Shown here one piece after another: positions 13,287-25,400 of a stretch of DNA of 64,000 nt (within the stretch, counting starts at the first letter, position 1; the number at the start of each line of letters is the position of its first letter). Position numbers and translations under genes: made by a program. Origin of the DNA: Apteryx mantelli (Eukaryota > Chordata > Aves > Apterygiformes > Apterygidae); NCBI RefSeq assembly GCF_036417845.1, contig NC_089981.1, positions 75,743,268 to 75,807,267 of the forward strand. The letters run 5' to 3'. Under the pieces are notes generated by a model. The model was given only the letters and a program-made list of their open reading frames with translations, did no database searches and was not told where the DNA came from.

Positions 13287-13560
13287 CTAGAGAAACACCA
13301 ACTCCAGGGGTTTGGGGTGAAGTACTGCCTTGTATAAAGTCAACAGAACATCGCTGTCCTTATTTTGATCGAGGATAACTAAAACAGAATATTCTCCCGC
13401 CACTGAGCCAACAATCTGGTAGGTAACGGCTATCATCTGATGCCCTCCCTGCATTGCATGGGCTATCAGCCAAAGAGCACCACTCAGCTGCAGTCTGATA
13501 GAAGTATTTTTGGAGCTCTGCGACAATATAAGAAAACCTATTTTCCATTGGTACTCTCAA
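13287..13560 (-). other. Unidentified open segment, possible gene relic
   Basis: Two overlapping minus-strand frames (66 and 79 codons) cover a stretch with more CpG and less A/T than its surroundings, ending near LHPKPLELVFL. I cannot match either peptide to a family. A frame change midway would be needed to join them. Confidence 0.15.
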
Positions 13561-13979
13561 GACAGCAAGAGCTTTTCTAATGTTGCATTATATCTACAGA
13601 TATAAAGAAATATTCTACATTAACATATAGACACACTATCTATTAAAAATGTAGATATAATAATATACTCAGGTATAAATATATAGTTATTTTATATAGA
13701 TATGAATAAATAAATATATAAGTTTTCTATACTATATATAAAAACACAGGAAATATATCTATTCTCATGTCAGAGACTGAAGGAGTTATGCCCATGATAT
13801 GCTGTTACTTAACAATTTTATATGGAAAATGTCAAATATACAGCTAGCTGAAAAGCATGAAGAGGTCAGAATTCTTAACTTATTTGGAATCTAGCACCAT
13901 ATACAACATCCTATTACTCGAAAGCTGCTACTTTAGGATGAAAAGAGAGTGGGCCAAATTCATCCCTTCTGGAACATCA

Positions 13980-14400
13980 CTGAATTGAATGGTATTGGAT
14001 GTTGGGTGAATTGCCATAGCTTTTCCTATGCTCATACATTGCATAAGGTTCATAGCTTTCTGGCAATCTTATTTTAAAACAATCCTCATGTTCCATTTAG
14101 AATGCATCTGTAATTGCAGCTTTTATTGTGTAAGCTGGGAATGGCTTTTGCAAATTTGCAAATTTACCTTGTAAATGTGGAGAACCCCAGAATGAGGTTC
14201 TCCTCCTCTGTTTACAGCCAAGAAACAACACATGTGGTTTACAAAATGTTTCCCCAGAAGGACAGCCCTAAACATCTGAGTAATGTGTGAGATTTACAAA
14301 CTAAAGCCTACTAAAGTGGTTTTCCAAGAGTAGCAATGATTAACACAGCTTGTCAGAGCTTTATTTATTAGTCGGGCTCTCTGTGCCGACTCCAACCACA
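13980..14400. promoter_or_regulatory. Candidate distal regulatory element downstream of BCL11B
   Basis: Non-repetitive 400 bp with repeated TTTGCAAA words (14147-14165), an E-box overlapping a RUNX core (CATGTGGTTT, 14231-14240) and AT-rich homeobox-like words. It ends at a CA-type microsatellite. Confidence 0.25.
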
Positions 14401-14412
14401 GAGTTGGAGGCA

Positions 14413-14461
14413 TGAGCGTGCGTGCACTCACACACACGCGTGCGCTCACACACGCAACACA
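14413..14461. repeat. (CA)n-type imperfect microsatellite with CpG interruptions
   Basis: Alternating purine-pyrimidine run of GCGTGCGTGCAC and CACACACACGCGTGCGC units, a candidate Z-DNA former. Confidence 0.85.
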
Positions 14462-15145
14462 CTTGTTGCTGCAACTTACTATTAAGACATTTCCTTCCTT
14501 TCATGTAGGAAGTATCATAGAAGATTAACCCACTCTCCCTTTTCTTCCCAGCGCACTGTGATTCTTCAAACTCGGATTTCCTGTGATTCTGAAATTCTAG
14601 CTAGAGGAGCTTTTCCCCATTCTATGCAGATCAAAGGCAAACAGCAAAAAATGAAATTATGCCTCATACAATGCAAGGGCCTCTTCATTTCTCAGTTATG
14701 CAGATGACCCCTCCACAAAAATAACAATCTCTAGGAACTTGGAAGAAGAAACTGTAGTCCCAGTTGCTTTGACCTAAATAAAGTGTCTGTGTAATTATCT
14801 TCAACGGGGCTTGCCAAAACATCATTTTATACTGTTCAAATGCATATTCTAAGAGGGGATGGAAATTTGAGGGACAGGATGGCAAGCAAAGTACATTTTA
14901 TTTGTCTGAACAATCAGAAAGATTATAATAATACAGCAAACACCATGCATCCTGCCACGATGTGCCATCTTCCATCCCAAAGGATCTCAAAGAGACTAGT
15001 CACTAATTCCATTTTTCTTGTTCCAAAAAAATTCGTGTCAACCTTTAACTATTTTGTTCCATACAGCATGATACAAACATAAACTTCCTACTTCACTTTT
15101 CATTCTCATATTTCATTTTCTCAAATCTTGAAACAGCTGATGTGT

Positions 15146-15166
15146 ATTTGTTTGTTTGTTTGTTTT
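15146..15166. repeat. (TTTG)n microsatellite
   Basis: About five TTTG units. Confidence 0.85.
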
Positions 15167-18100
15167 CCAATGACCTGGGATTCTATGCAGTCCTGATAAA
15201 CAGGCATCTTTGCTCAAATACAAGCCAAATTTTGCCCATAAATTATACCTTCCTTTTCATTACAGACATTTTGCAAACCTTTCACTCAAACATTAGAGAT
15301 GATTAGGTAATTTTAGTTATGCAACAAGAAAACTGATAAAATCTTCTTTTGAAAGGATTCACATGGAAACAAAATCTCATCTTGGTGGGTGAAATCTGAG
15401 CAAGTGAGAAACTTGGAAATCAAGCTGAATTTTCTTTTTTTAATGAATATTTTGCTTAAAAATTGAACTTTTCTATGGAAATGTCTATTAAACAAAAAAA
15501 AATATTTTAAATTGAAAATTCATTACACATGATTTAGAGGATGATGTAAGAGTTCAATACCGTAACATCTTTTTTTTCATGACAGAGGTACAGATTGATG
15601 TGTGCGATACACACCCCAACAGCTGCTTGAAACACAGGACATGACAAAAAATAGGAGAAACACATTCAACATTCCAAAATATTTTCCAGATCTTTTACAA
15701 AAGCTGAAGGTCAGTTTTCTCAAAATTTAAAAGATAAAAAAGAGAATAAAAATATCTCAGACATTTTCCTCATTATTTTAACCTGGCATTTACATAACCT
15801 GAAAAATTAAATTCCAGAGTCTTTAGGACTTGACTGTTTATGACTTAGAGAGGGATTTTTATAGACAGAAAATTATTCCCTGACTTGGAATCTGGCCAGG
15901 ACACTGCAGAGAGCAGCATCTTGAGAAGTGATCTGGTCAAAACAAGGGATACGCTCATGCTCAACTGTTCAGTACAAAACCCTTCTCCTGGAAACTAGAT
16001 GAACTGTCAGACACTACCACAGTGACCATCCCAAACAAAGCAGTAAAGCATTTCATCAGGAATGTTACCCACACTGTGTAATTTCAGAAAATAGACACTA
16101 GTTTGCTAGCAATGGGTTTGTACAATTTAGCAGGAAATGTGAAAGCTGGTCAAATAGAGAAAGGAAAAAATTTCTGGCCTATTACAGAAAACCTCAACAA
16201 GCAAAAGAAGATACATGGAGGATCTCTCCCACACAAGTCCTTAACAGTTTGGTATCTAAATGCATGCCTATAGTCCCTAAGTTGTTAAAGCATTATTAGA
16301 GCCAACAGTGACAGGAAAGTAAGACAAAAAGAAAGACTCCGAAGTTGAAAGCGTACAGTAGCTGTTGAACTAGTGACATCTCAAAACTACCATCAGGAGA
16401 CCCTGTTGGGATCAAATGTAGTCTCAGGAGAAATAATATATTTGGGAGGAAGATACATGTGTTGATCAGATAAAGCTTCAATCATGCAACACAGCAGTGG
16501 CTGGCCATATTATTTACAAATATCACAGATACACACCTATTACAAACTCAGAACATTAACATGAAGGTGGTACTAAGACTCAGTCAGCAGGATGTGGAAA
16601 GGAACACAACAGACAAACAACCAGTAAACATCAGAAAGACTTTCAAAACACCCCGCTAGCAGAAGAACCATGAACAAGCCAGTCTCTTATCATCACAAGA
16701 ATAAATTGCATTGGCACCAACATCAAGAGGCCTGTAAGGTAAACACAAGACTTTGTACAATACTGGCATGAAAAAAGTAACTCTCTTAAACCCAAAGGAA
16801 AACACCTTAATTGTCCCAGCAAATTGGGAGCTCACAGAAAAATATAAAAGAAAGAACTTGCTATTAAAAGGCATTAAGTTATATAAATGTTGAGAATTTC
16901 AAGTGTATAAACTAGCCGTATTTAATGTTGTTATTTTAAACATGACAAAAGGCACATTAGAAAAGGTGGCTTCCTAATAAGGGATATTATGTTTTGATAG
17001 GCTGCTTGTGTTCACATTTATGTCTGAGATCTTAGAGAACTCTGCTTTCAAGAAGTGCCTCGTGAGAGAGGACACTATATGTGTAGGAAGGACTAAAACC
17101 TGAACTATGCACTGCTTTTGCTCTCTCTCTTTTTGTGCTAGAACATCAAACACCAAGGACATCACTTCACTTTTAGTTCACCTTTTTAGCTTATCCTATA
17201 ACCCTTAACACTTCCATTCAGGGAAGTATAACTTCTAGGCGCTGCCTCTTCACCTTTCTTTCCATGAGTGCAGTAAAGATGAATCCACTAATGTCCTTCA
17301 AATGAAATGACAACAGCCGTAAAAGAGAGGGCATTGTCTGGGGTTCTGAAGAGACATACTACGTGTCACCTTCTGCGTTACCTGTTAGTGCTGTGCTGAC
17401 TTATTTTTTTTTCTCTTTAAAGTGTATTTCACAATTTTCTCTAGTGGTTTCTTTGGCTTCTGCTGGCCTTTGTTTTCTTATTTATTTTGTTTTTATCTGC
17501 AGGAACAATGCATGATGTTTTTCCCATAGCATTTTTGTACACTGTGACTCAAAATCTAACACCTCCATTTCTTATTATCTACAACAGAGAATTCTGATAT
17601 TTTGAATCAACTTTTCTGTTCAGACCAACCTCTGCCCGGCGTAAGAACAATCACGTAACATAATGTCTATATGCTGTGTTGTGGATAGACATGAACACAC
17701 TGCCAGTGTACTAAGTCAGTTAAACTCTACATAGCCATGGTTAACAAAGCATCAAACCTGACACAAGCCCAGATGATAATGAGGCCAAACATGCTGACTT
17801 CAAGAAGGCAGACAACTATCCCACTACTTACCATGTCCCATTTTATTTCAGTTCAACAGGGTTGTGTCCTCTTGCATTTCAAATGAACATGCAGCTCACA
17901 CATCATATCAGGACATCCACCGCCTGGAGGAGACCAAGTCACTGGATTCATTCTGTGTAGCTACAGCCACTAAATATTTGCAGTGAGCTAAAACACATAT
18001 TCAGATTACAGTTTTCCCCTGCTAAGACTCATGTTCAAATAATTTTCAACTTCTTTGTTAATGACCTGCTTTAGAGCCCACTTTCCAGATTGAGTCTTTA

Positions 18101-21100
18101 CACTGAGCAGACTGGATCTATATAAATGAAGCTAGAAGAGTTTGTCTCATTTTAGCAGATATTTGATTGGAGATGTTTCCCAGAAAGCCAGTCATCTTCT
18201 ACAGGGGGAGATGCCCACAAGGGAGAAAAACTGAAGGGCTGAATACCCCAGTCACAGTATTCAAGCGAATGCAGTGGGCAGATTTGGGTATATATGGCAT
18301 GCTTGCCCAGCAGTAAATTGCCATGAGTGAGCAGAACCTCTGATTCGCATCCCAGGCAGTGAGGGCAACTTTCCGTGGAGGGCAACACGAGCCAGGCTCA
18401 AACATCTCAGGCAAGAATTTGTCCTGTCTCAACTCAGACTCAGGATGACAGCTAGGACTTGCTACCCACAGTCAAAACTGTTGGTCTGGCCTTTTAGAAC
18501 AATGTAAATCATGTGAGAGTAATCAGATGAGGAAGTGAAGGAGACAGAAGCAGCTCCTGTACTAACCAATAACCCTTTCAGGCCCTCCCATTGCAGATCT
18601 TCCCAAATCTCACTGACTGAGGCAATGCTCAGAAGGACAGAGAAATCCATTAATTGTTTTCATCTGAATATGTCACAAACACCTCTTGCTGAGTGAACAA
18701 TTCCTCTTGTGTTCTCTGAAAAATCACAAAGACAGATTCTCACAAACTGTAAAAAGCATCACATTGAACAATCACTACAATACCACAATGGCTGAAGATC
18801 TGGCCCAGTATGTATAATGGTTATGGGCAGGAAATTCCAAAACTCCTTCATCGTTTGAGTTCTCCCTGTGCGATTTATTTGAAACTGTATTAAATGATGG
18901 CTGTTGGTTGTTTGAGGGTTAGCTTTCAGAAAAATTCTCTTCAAAGTCCCTCTTCCAAAAAGCAACTGAAAATTTTGTTGTCTTCACTGAAAACAGCTCC
19001 TTATTTTGGGAAGTATTGAAATTGATTCTTGTTATCCTTGCTTGAGAAAATCATCTCCCACAGGCAAGCAGTCACATCAGCTACAGACAGTACCTGCAAG
19101 CTATAGACTTCTAGTCAGTGAATGTGGTAGCAGAAGAAGACTTTCTTCCTTTGGTCACAATCTTTTCTTCTCTGCCTATCTAGAGCCTTCTCTGTAGGGA
19201 AAGTGATTTTTGCTGTCATAGTTTCAGCCTCACTATGTAAGTTAAAAACATGTCCCGTCTCCACTACATGATTACAGGCAGACTTTCAACTCTGATAGTC
19301 TATGAGCTAAAGTCAAGGAACGTGCGCCAGCTGTTACAAAACAGTTTTCCTGGAAAATAGCCACCGGACCAGCAGTCAAACTAGGACATTCTACATACAA
19401 GGAAGAAGAAGAAAAAAAAAAAACACAGCAGTACAACACATGATTTTAATAAAGTCAGGAATGCCATGAAATGTCCAGAGGAAAACATGTCTATACTAAC
19501 CACTAAATTTGATGATCCATGAACATTCACTCCAAGGCGAGTACTGTGGCACTGAAACACTCACCCAGCATCTTTACTTTCCATCAAAATTTCATGCAGA
19601 AACTCAGGTGTCATTCTGTCTTGTTCAGGCTTGGATACTTGCTCGTCTGAGTATCTGAGGACATCACATTAAGTGATTTGTCTCACAACCATCACATGTT
19701 CTTTGTTCTCTCACCATCTCCCCATGGAGGAGGAGAATGTGGTGCCAGACCTCTTGTTTTCCTAGGGATTTTTTTTTCTGGTTTTGTCTGCACATGTTGC
19801 TGCATACTGGATAAAGCAAGGTCACAAAAGCATATCTCACACTTGGAGTGGAAGACTCTGAGGCTCGTGATGGTCCTTAGTTTCTTAGGCTTTTGTTTCA
19901 TTGACTGAGAGCTTTCCTAAGGCTGGATTTCCTGCACAGATGAGCTTTATCCAAATGGAAGAGTGCTCTCTTGAGCCAGAAGAGCAGAGTTATCAGTGTC
20001 CACCACCAGAATGCCTTTTATGTAGCTTTCTACAAACTGCAGTGGAAAATGCAAGGAGTCCCCCAGGGAACTCCAGTGAGGAGCTGTGGTTTAGGCCCGT
20101 TGCTGATCAGAAATGACCAGGCCTAAAGATCCTCATACTGTGAGCCATGACAATAAGAGAAAAAACATAGGTGATGCAACAGAAATAAGGAGGGGGCTCA
20201 ACAGGACAAGTGCTAGTTCACATCTTGGGAGACAATTGCTGTCTTCTGAAACAAGCCAGTTTAGATTCATTGGGGAGATAGTGTTAAGCACTAGAAAAAT
20301 GCAAATGTGGGCTGGATACTTGTGACAGGAAGGTAAAGAAACACAAGCTTTATTTAAACGTCAGAAGCAGCCTCTGTGACAAATATTCACACCATCTAAC
20401 TTCAGGCAGAGAATTTTGGTGACTAAGTTAAGACACTGAGCTCCACACACATTCAAAGGCTGGGGTTGAGAGCTAGGAACCACCTCTCCTTCACAGACAC
20501 CTGGGCTTTCCTGTCGGATTCCCAGTGCTAGTCTGAACACAAATCGCACCAACACTAATCACAGAACCTACTTACGGTTAAGAATGAACTTAAGTACTCA
20601 GCTTCCTCCAGACCATAATGCTATGTAAAAGCCAGGATACACGTTCAAAATATGTGACAACACTGTGCGGCCATGATTGCTGGCATATATCACAAGAGGG
20701 AGGAGGATGTTTAGTCAGCTTGTCCAGAATGCAATGAGAGCAGTTGGCAGTTGAGAAGGACAGCTTTGGACAGCCAACAGGAAAATCGCAGGTGGATTAA
20801 ACATTCTGGAGGGCCAGGGTATCTGGGTTGAACGAACAGCTGGGAGGAGGAAGGGGACTGTGAGTGCTCTTGTCATGGCTGGAAGGGTGCTTCTGCGTGA
20901 CGCTCTCCAGTTGACCCTGTATGTTTTAATGGTACACCAAAGATAACCTATCACTTAGAAATGAGGGTGCAGAAGCAAAGGCGCACAGGAGGGCATTGCT
21001 TCTTGTTTGGATTTGGCTTTTTGGTCATTTTGTCACAAATTACTCAAAGCAACTGTTGCTCCAGATGGCTGAGGTGTGCAGCGTGGCACTGAAAACAAAA

Positions 21101-21120
21101 GTCAAAGAAGAAGGAGGCTA

Positions 21121-21164
21121 TATGCATGTGTGCGCACACATGTGCATGTGTGTAAATACACATA
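21121..21164. repeat. Alternating purine-pyrimidine GT/AC microsatellite
   Basis: ATGCATGTGTGCGCACACAT followed by GTGCATGTGTG; partly self-complementary around GTGTGCGCACAC, so cruciform or Z-DNA is possible. Confidence 0.85.
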
Positions 21165-21959
21165 TTGCTATCTGGTATATTCAAAGAGGAATTGTTTTAG
21201 AAGCAAGAAAGCTTACATTTAAGACAATGAAAGCAATGTCAGGCTACCAAGAAAAATTACAGAATCACGTTTAGCATACGCATCTCAAGGTTTTTAATGT
21301 TATTGGAGGGGAAGTCCTTTCAAGAAATGCAAAGTATCCTGATTTGGCTTGAACACAAGTATTTCCTTAGAAATGCTAATTGGTTAGGTGGAAATTTACA
21401 GAAGAATATTTTGGATCTGTGCAATACAGATCTTTTGTCTTAGATATGGGCAAAACAGGAATAATTTCATGATGAGATCACCACTATGTTCCCCAAACAG
21501 GTCTCAGTATAGCATCAGTTCTAGTTCTACCTTCATCCATGAAAGCATCTTTCCATTTTTTTTCATTAGTACAGGCATGAGCATTTTACTGTACATTGCA
21601 AGGTAATTCAGTTCAGAACGTCATAGTTCTGTTGTGCTTCTAAACGGGCACAGATGTTGTTTGGACAGAGCAATATGGGTTAATGGTAACTTCACCAGTT
21701 ATGTATTACAAACAAAACACTGACAATAAAACAAGAGACAGAAAATCAATATGGTGTCAGACAAATTAATTATCAATGGTATATGGAGTTAAAAATAATG
21801 GAATGAGATCATCCACTTAGTTATTTTCAATGGTCTGCCTCTCTGTGATCCTCTTTTGAGTTTAGAAAATTCTCCAAGGTCTGTGAAAGCAGAATAATTA
21901 TCTGTTCAGTCAAGCTCTTTTCTTCTCCTGCCTCTACAATGAAAACTCAAACACACTTC

Positions 21960-22440
21960 ACCCAGCCTAACTTGCAGTCCTTTACCTTGGGCCACATTGC
22001 TTCCCACCTCGCTAGGACCTCCTGATGGTCTTACGGCTTGTTACACCAACTGCGCAAAAATGACTTCCAGTCTCCAGATGTTTCCCCCTTCTCCCATTTG
22101 TCACTCAGGTGCCAGCACTGACACCCCCATATCCTTCTCCGCTGGCACCTCAGCTCCCGCAAAGCCCTGCTCTTCCTAAAGGCTCCCTATCTAATGCCTC
22201 ACTGTCCAACCCAGTTCTCTAGCCTGGGTTTCTTTCCCATGCTTTCCTTTTTCCTCACCCTTCTTCTTTCAGTCTATCCCATATTTCACCTCAGCAGCAA
22301 TCTTCCCCACCCCACTGTTCAAATCTTTTCTTCAACCAGTTATTGAGGCTGCCACAGTTCCGTCCCACCTACAGCTCATCTCCTGTTATTCTCTAGGCAG
22401 TCTCCTGCACTTAATGCCTTTAGGCCACGTTTCCAACTTG
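21960..22440. other. C/T-rich, G-poor stretch
   Basis: Nearly 500 bp where the plus strand is rich in C and T with many CCC/CTC words and few G. No frame or repeat family recognised. It may be an old LINE 3' segment. Confidence 0.4.
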
Positions 22441-22491
22441 AATGGTACAATTACAGACCGTCCCTTTCCCAAGATAAGAGAAAATGTCTTT

Positions 22492-22535
22492 GGGCCAAAT
22501 CCTGAACTAATATGTATCAGCTTGGCTCCACAGTT
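22492..22535. repeat. Palindromic element remnant, one end
   Basis: 'gggccaaatcctgaactaatatgtatcagcttggctccac' is a recognisable left half of the same interspersed family. The opposite half is not clear. Confidence 0.45.
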
Positions 22536-23100
22536 TTGAGGGGAATGGTGCAGGCTCAGAGCAGCTGAGAGCCTGATACACAGCTTTGCCCTGAGGGATG
22601 ATTGCAGTACATCACACTATTAGTTGAGAAGTTCTCATTACCAGAGTAATGGCTACAGCTAGTTCTGCCTAAAAGCCAAAGACGGGAGCTGGTATATTGT
22701 GTTTTTGTAGTTGCGGGTTATTCACAGTTCTGTCAGATGCATAATAATCACAGCAGACTTTGGTTGGTTGTTTTCAAAAACTTGGAATTGCTTGGGGAGG
22801 AGAGGGTAAAAAGCAACAAAAGGACTTAATTAAAATATATTCACTGAGGTCACCAAGTTATGACACATACATTTGGTTAAACAATTACATTTTTGTTCAT
22901 TGTCGCAAAAACTGGCAGTTCAGATTTACAAGGCCAGTTTCTCATCTGTTAACTCCACTGGTCTGTCTGGAGTCTCCCCCAGTGAGAGCATGTGCAAGCA
23001 GCGGCCTCCAATGCCCAATAATTACATAGGACAAAATGTGATTTTAGGGTCTCCTTTCCTCCTATATTTCCTCCTTTCCTCCTAGGTTTTTAATTAACAG

Positions 23101-23218
23101 GACTCAGAGATCAGTAACTTAAACCTTCTGCATGATGAACCCGAGATCCTTTCATGAGCAAATTATGGCCCAGATCATGCCTCCAGGCGCAGCCCTGAGA
23201 CAGCAGCAGGTGATGAAG
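23101..23218 (+). other. Exon-like segment of unknown transcript
   Basis: It is preceded by a long pyrimidine tract (23050-23092) and AATTAACAG, and followed by AAG|GTGAGT, a consensus donor. Inside, an ATG-ATG at 23132 opens a frame that runs through the donor, beginning MMNPRSFHEQIMAQIMPPGA; an in-frame stop (23120) precedes it. I do not recognise the peptide. It could be a lncRNA exon, a first coding exon, or chance. Confidence 0.25.
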
Positions 23219-24834
23219 GTGAGTCAGCCCCAGGAGGCAGAGCCGCTCAGAGGCAGCCCCAGGCGCACAGTCCCCCTCCTGCCCCTTGCTTGCACAGGGG
23301 CGCAGAGCCCCGTCTCCTGCCGGCCTTGTCCAGCAGCGGCTCACAGTCCCACCTGCAACAGCTTGACCAAGTCCTCCTGGCCACTGCCCACACACCTGCC
23401 TGTGGGAGAAGGAAGCCAAGGAGGAGCTCCACCCCGAGCGCTGCACACCTGGGCACTGGCAGTTGCAGAATTACTCCTCTTACTCCTCTGCATGGACATA
23501 TAAATCTGCCCCAACAGGTTTATCTCCCCAGCTGCAGAATGACTGAAATATTCTGCAGATGATAGGTCTCTGAGCAAGATGAATGAATTAACAAGCAGGG
23601 CCAAACCCTCAGCTGGCAAGATTTATGTTGCACTGATTTGGTGCAATGTAGGGATTTGATCCTTTTTTCTTTTTCTGTATTTCCTTGCAAAACAAAGCTG
23701 TTATCCAGCAGATTCTTCTTGCAGAAAACTTAGACTAGAGATGGTGCTATTACTTTGGTCACCCATCCTTTCCATCCCATTCTTTTTATACATTTTAACC
23801 TGATATCTTAAAAAAACAAAAACAAAAAAAGCAGTGCTTACATAACTTCCAGTGTGCCATCTCAACTGGTGAAAGCCAGGGGATTTCAGAGTAATACCCG
23901 TCTGAATAATGGTGCCACAAATGAAGAAATAGTAGAAATTTTGCAGAAAGTTGCCAAGAGAGGCTGCAAGAGAGATACCAGATAAAGATCAGGGTTGTAT
24001 CTGAGGAAACAAGGAAACTGCAAAAGATAAGAAGGGAGATGTAGAGATTTAAACTCAAGAAATAAGGCAGATTTTTGTAAATCAGGACAAGGCTACAAAA
24101 ACAAAGATGAGAGAGGAAACCAGAAAAAAAAAATATTGAACTTACCAAGACAATACTGAACAAACAAAACAAAACTTGAAAGTACAGTAATGGGAAGAAA
24201 GCACAAGAGAGGAAAATATCATTTTACTGCAGTGCCAGGCAGAAGACAGAACTCAGTAAGCGACAGGGCAAAAATCATTAAAGGGCCTGGAGTATTCTGC
24301 AGAGAGTTAGAGCACTGCGTTTAGAGCAACTAGCCAAGAAGAGAGTTTTTGCCTTCAAAAAGCACCTCTGAAATCACAAATGAATAAAATGCCTGGCCTG
24401 ACCAAAGTGTACAGTGGGTCAAGGCACTGGCAGACAGTTGCCTTTGATAATCTATGGAACAGCCTGTCAGACAGCAGTGTGCCCTTTCTGATGTCTGTTG
24501 GTGTCCTGTATAAAAAGAACTGTTGGTTCCCATTGCAGGAGGTGTTTGTCTCCCTAGGGGGGAAAAAAAAAAAAAAAGCACAGTTGGTACAATCGATTCT
24601 CTGAGCAGAGATACTGTGAACTGACTAGACATAGAGCAATATTTTTTTGCATAATGAGGGCCACATAGACAGAGATATTCTGACTGAACAAACACAGCAT
24701 CACAGTCAGGAACATATAAGAAAATGGCCTCAATTCCCACAGCTTTGGAAGAATGCTTCAGAAAATTTTAGAAAGGTGCCACAAAGAAAATACAGCAGCC
24801 TATAATACATAGGCCATACTGATTTAAGTGTCAG

Positions 24835-25400
24835 GCCCCGAGCATGACCACAAGAGCTTTGTCTGGGTCAGAACAAAGGTCTACCTCTCCTTTCTCCAGC
24901 AGTGGTCATAGTCAGATGCATATGGAAGAGTTTAAGAGCAAGGCAACATGTACAATACTGCTCTAAGTGGTCTTCCAGTCTCCAGCCATTTGTGGCTCAG
25001 GGACTTCCTAGGCCAGAGGTGGTTTCTGTGTATTCAGGAATCCTCAGGGATTTCTCTTCTGTGAACTTATGAGGCCTCCCTTTTAAGACATGTAAACTTT
25101 TAGAAATATGCAGCAAGGAGTTCACAGTTTACCTGCGTGCTGAGTGAAGAACAACTTCTGACCTTCCTTCAGTAGCGTTAGTTAATGTCTGTATGCACCC
25201 ACAAGATTTTACAGATCTCAGTTATCTCTCTTCCAGCCAGAAGAGACTTAGTTTTCTAACTTGTCCTCTTTTCACTCCTTTGATCTTCCCTGTGGTCCTT
25301 CTCTAAATAGGAACCACGCTGAAGCATTTGAAAAAGCAAGTACTGCCAATGACCATTGTAGTGGATCTGTGAACCAGTGGAAGGCAGTTTCATATCAGGC
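24835..25400 (-). mobile_element. Ancient CR1 3'-end fragment
   Basis: The plus strand contains 'tctgggtcagaacaaaggtctacct', 'ccagccatttgtggctcagggacttcctaggccagaggt' and 'ggatttctcttctgtgaact', a recognisable antisense CR1 tail, followed by 'gcaaggagttcacagtttacc' and a weaker portion to about 25400. No open frame is present. Confidence 0.8.

Larger units (their letters stand above)
12190..24834. other. Intergenic, mostly unique sequence
   Basis: No supported gene. Contains the relic at 13.3-13.56 kb, microsatellites at 14.4, 15.15 and 21.1 kb, a candidate enhancer at 14 kb, the C/T-rich stretch at 22 kb, a palindromic remnant at 22.5 kb and the exon-like segment at 23.1 kb. 15.2-21.0 kb shows nothing I recognise. 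Confidence 0.65.

Noticed and set aside
20700..20960. Possible LINE relic (phrase like LVQNAMRAV on plus)
   Set aside because: The resemblance is limited to a few residues and is not supported by the flanks.
23111..23619. Long minus-strand frames in the 23.1-23.6 kb GC block
   Set aside because: Locally high GC removes stops on both strands. Only the plus-strand splice-like signals were kept as a lead.
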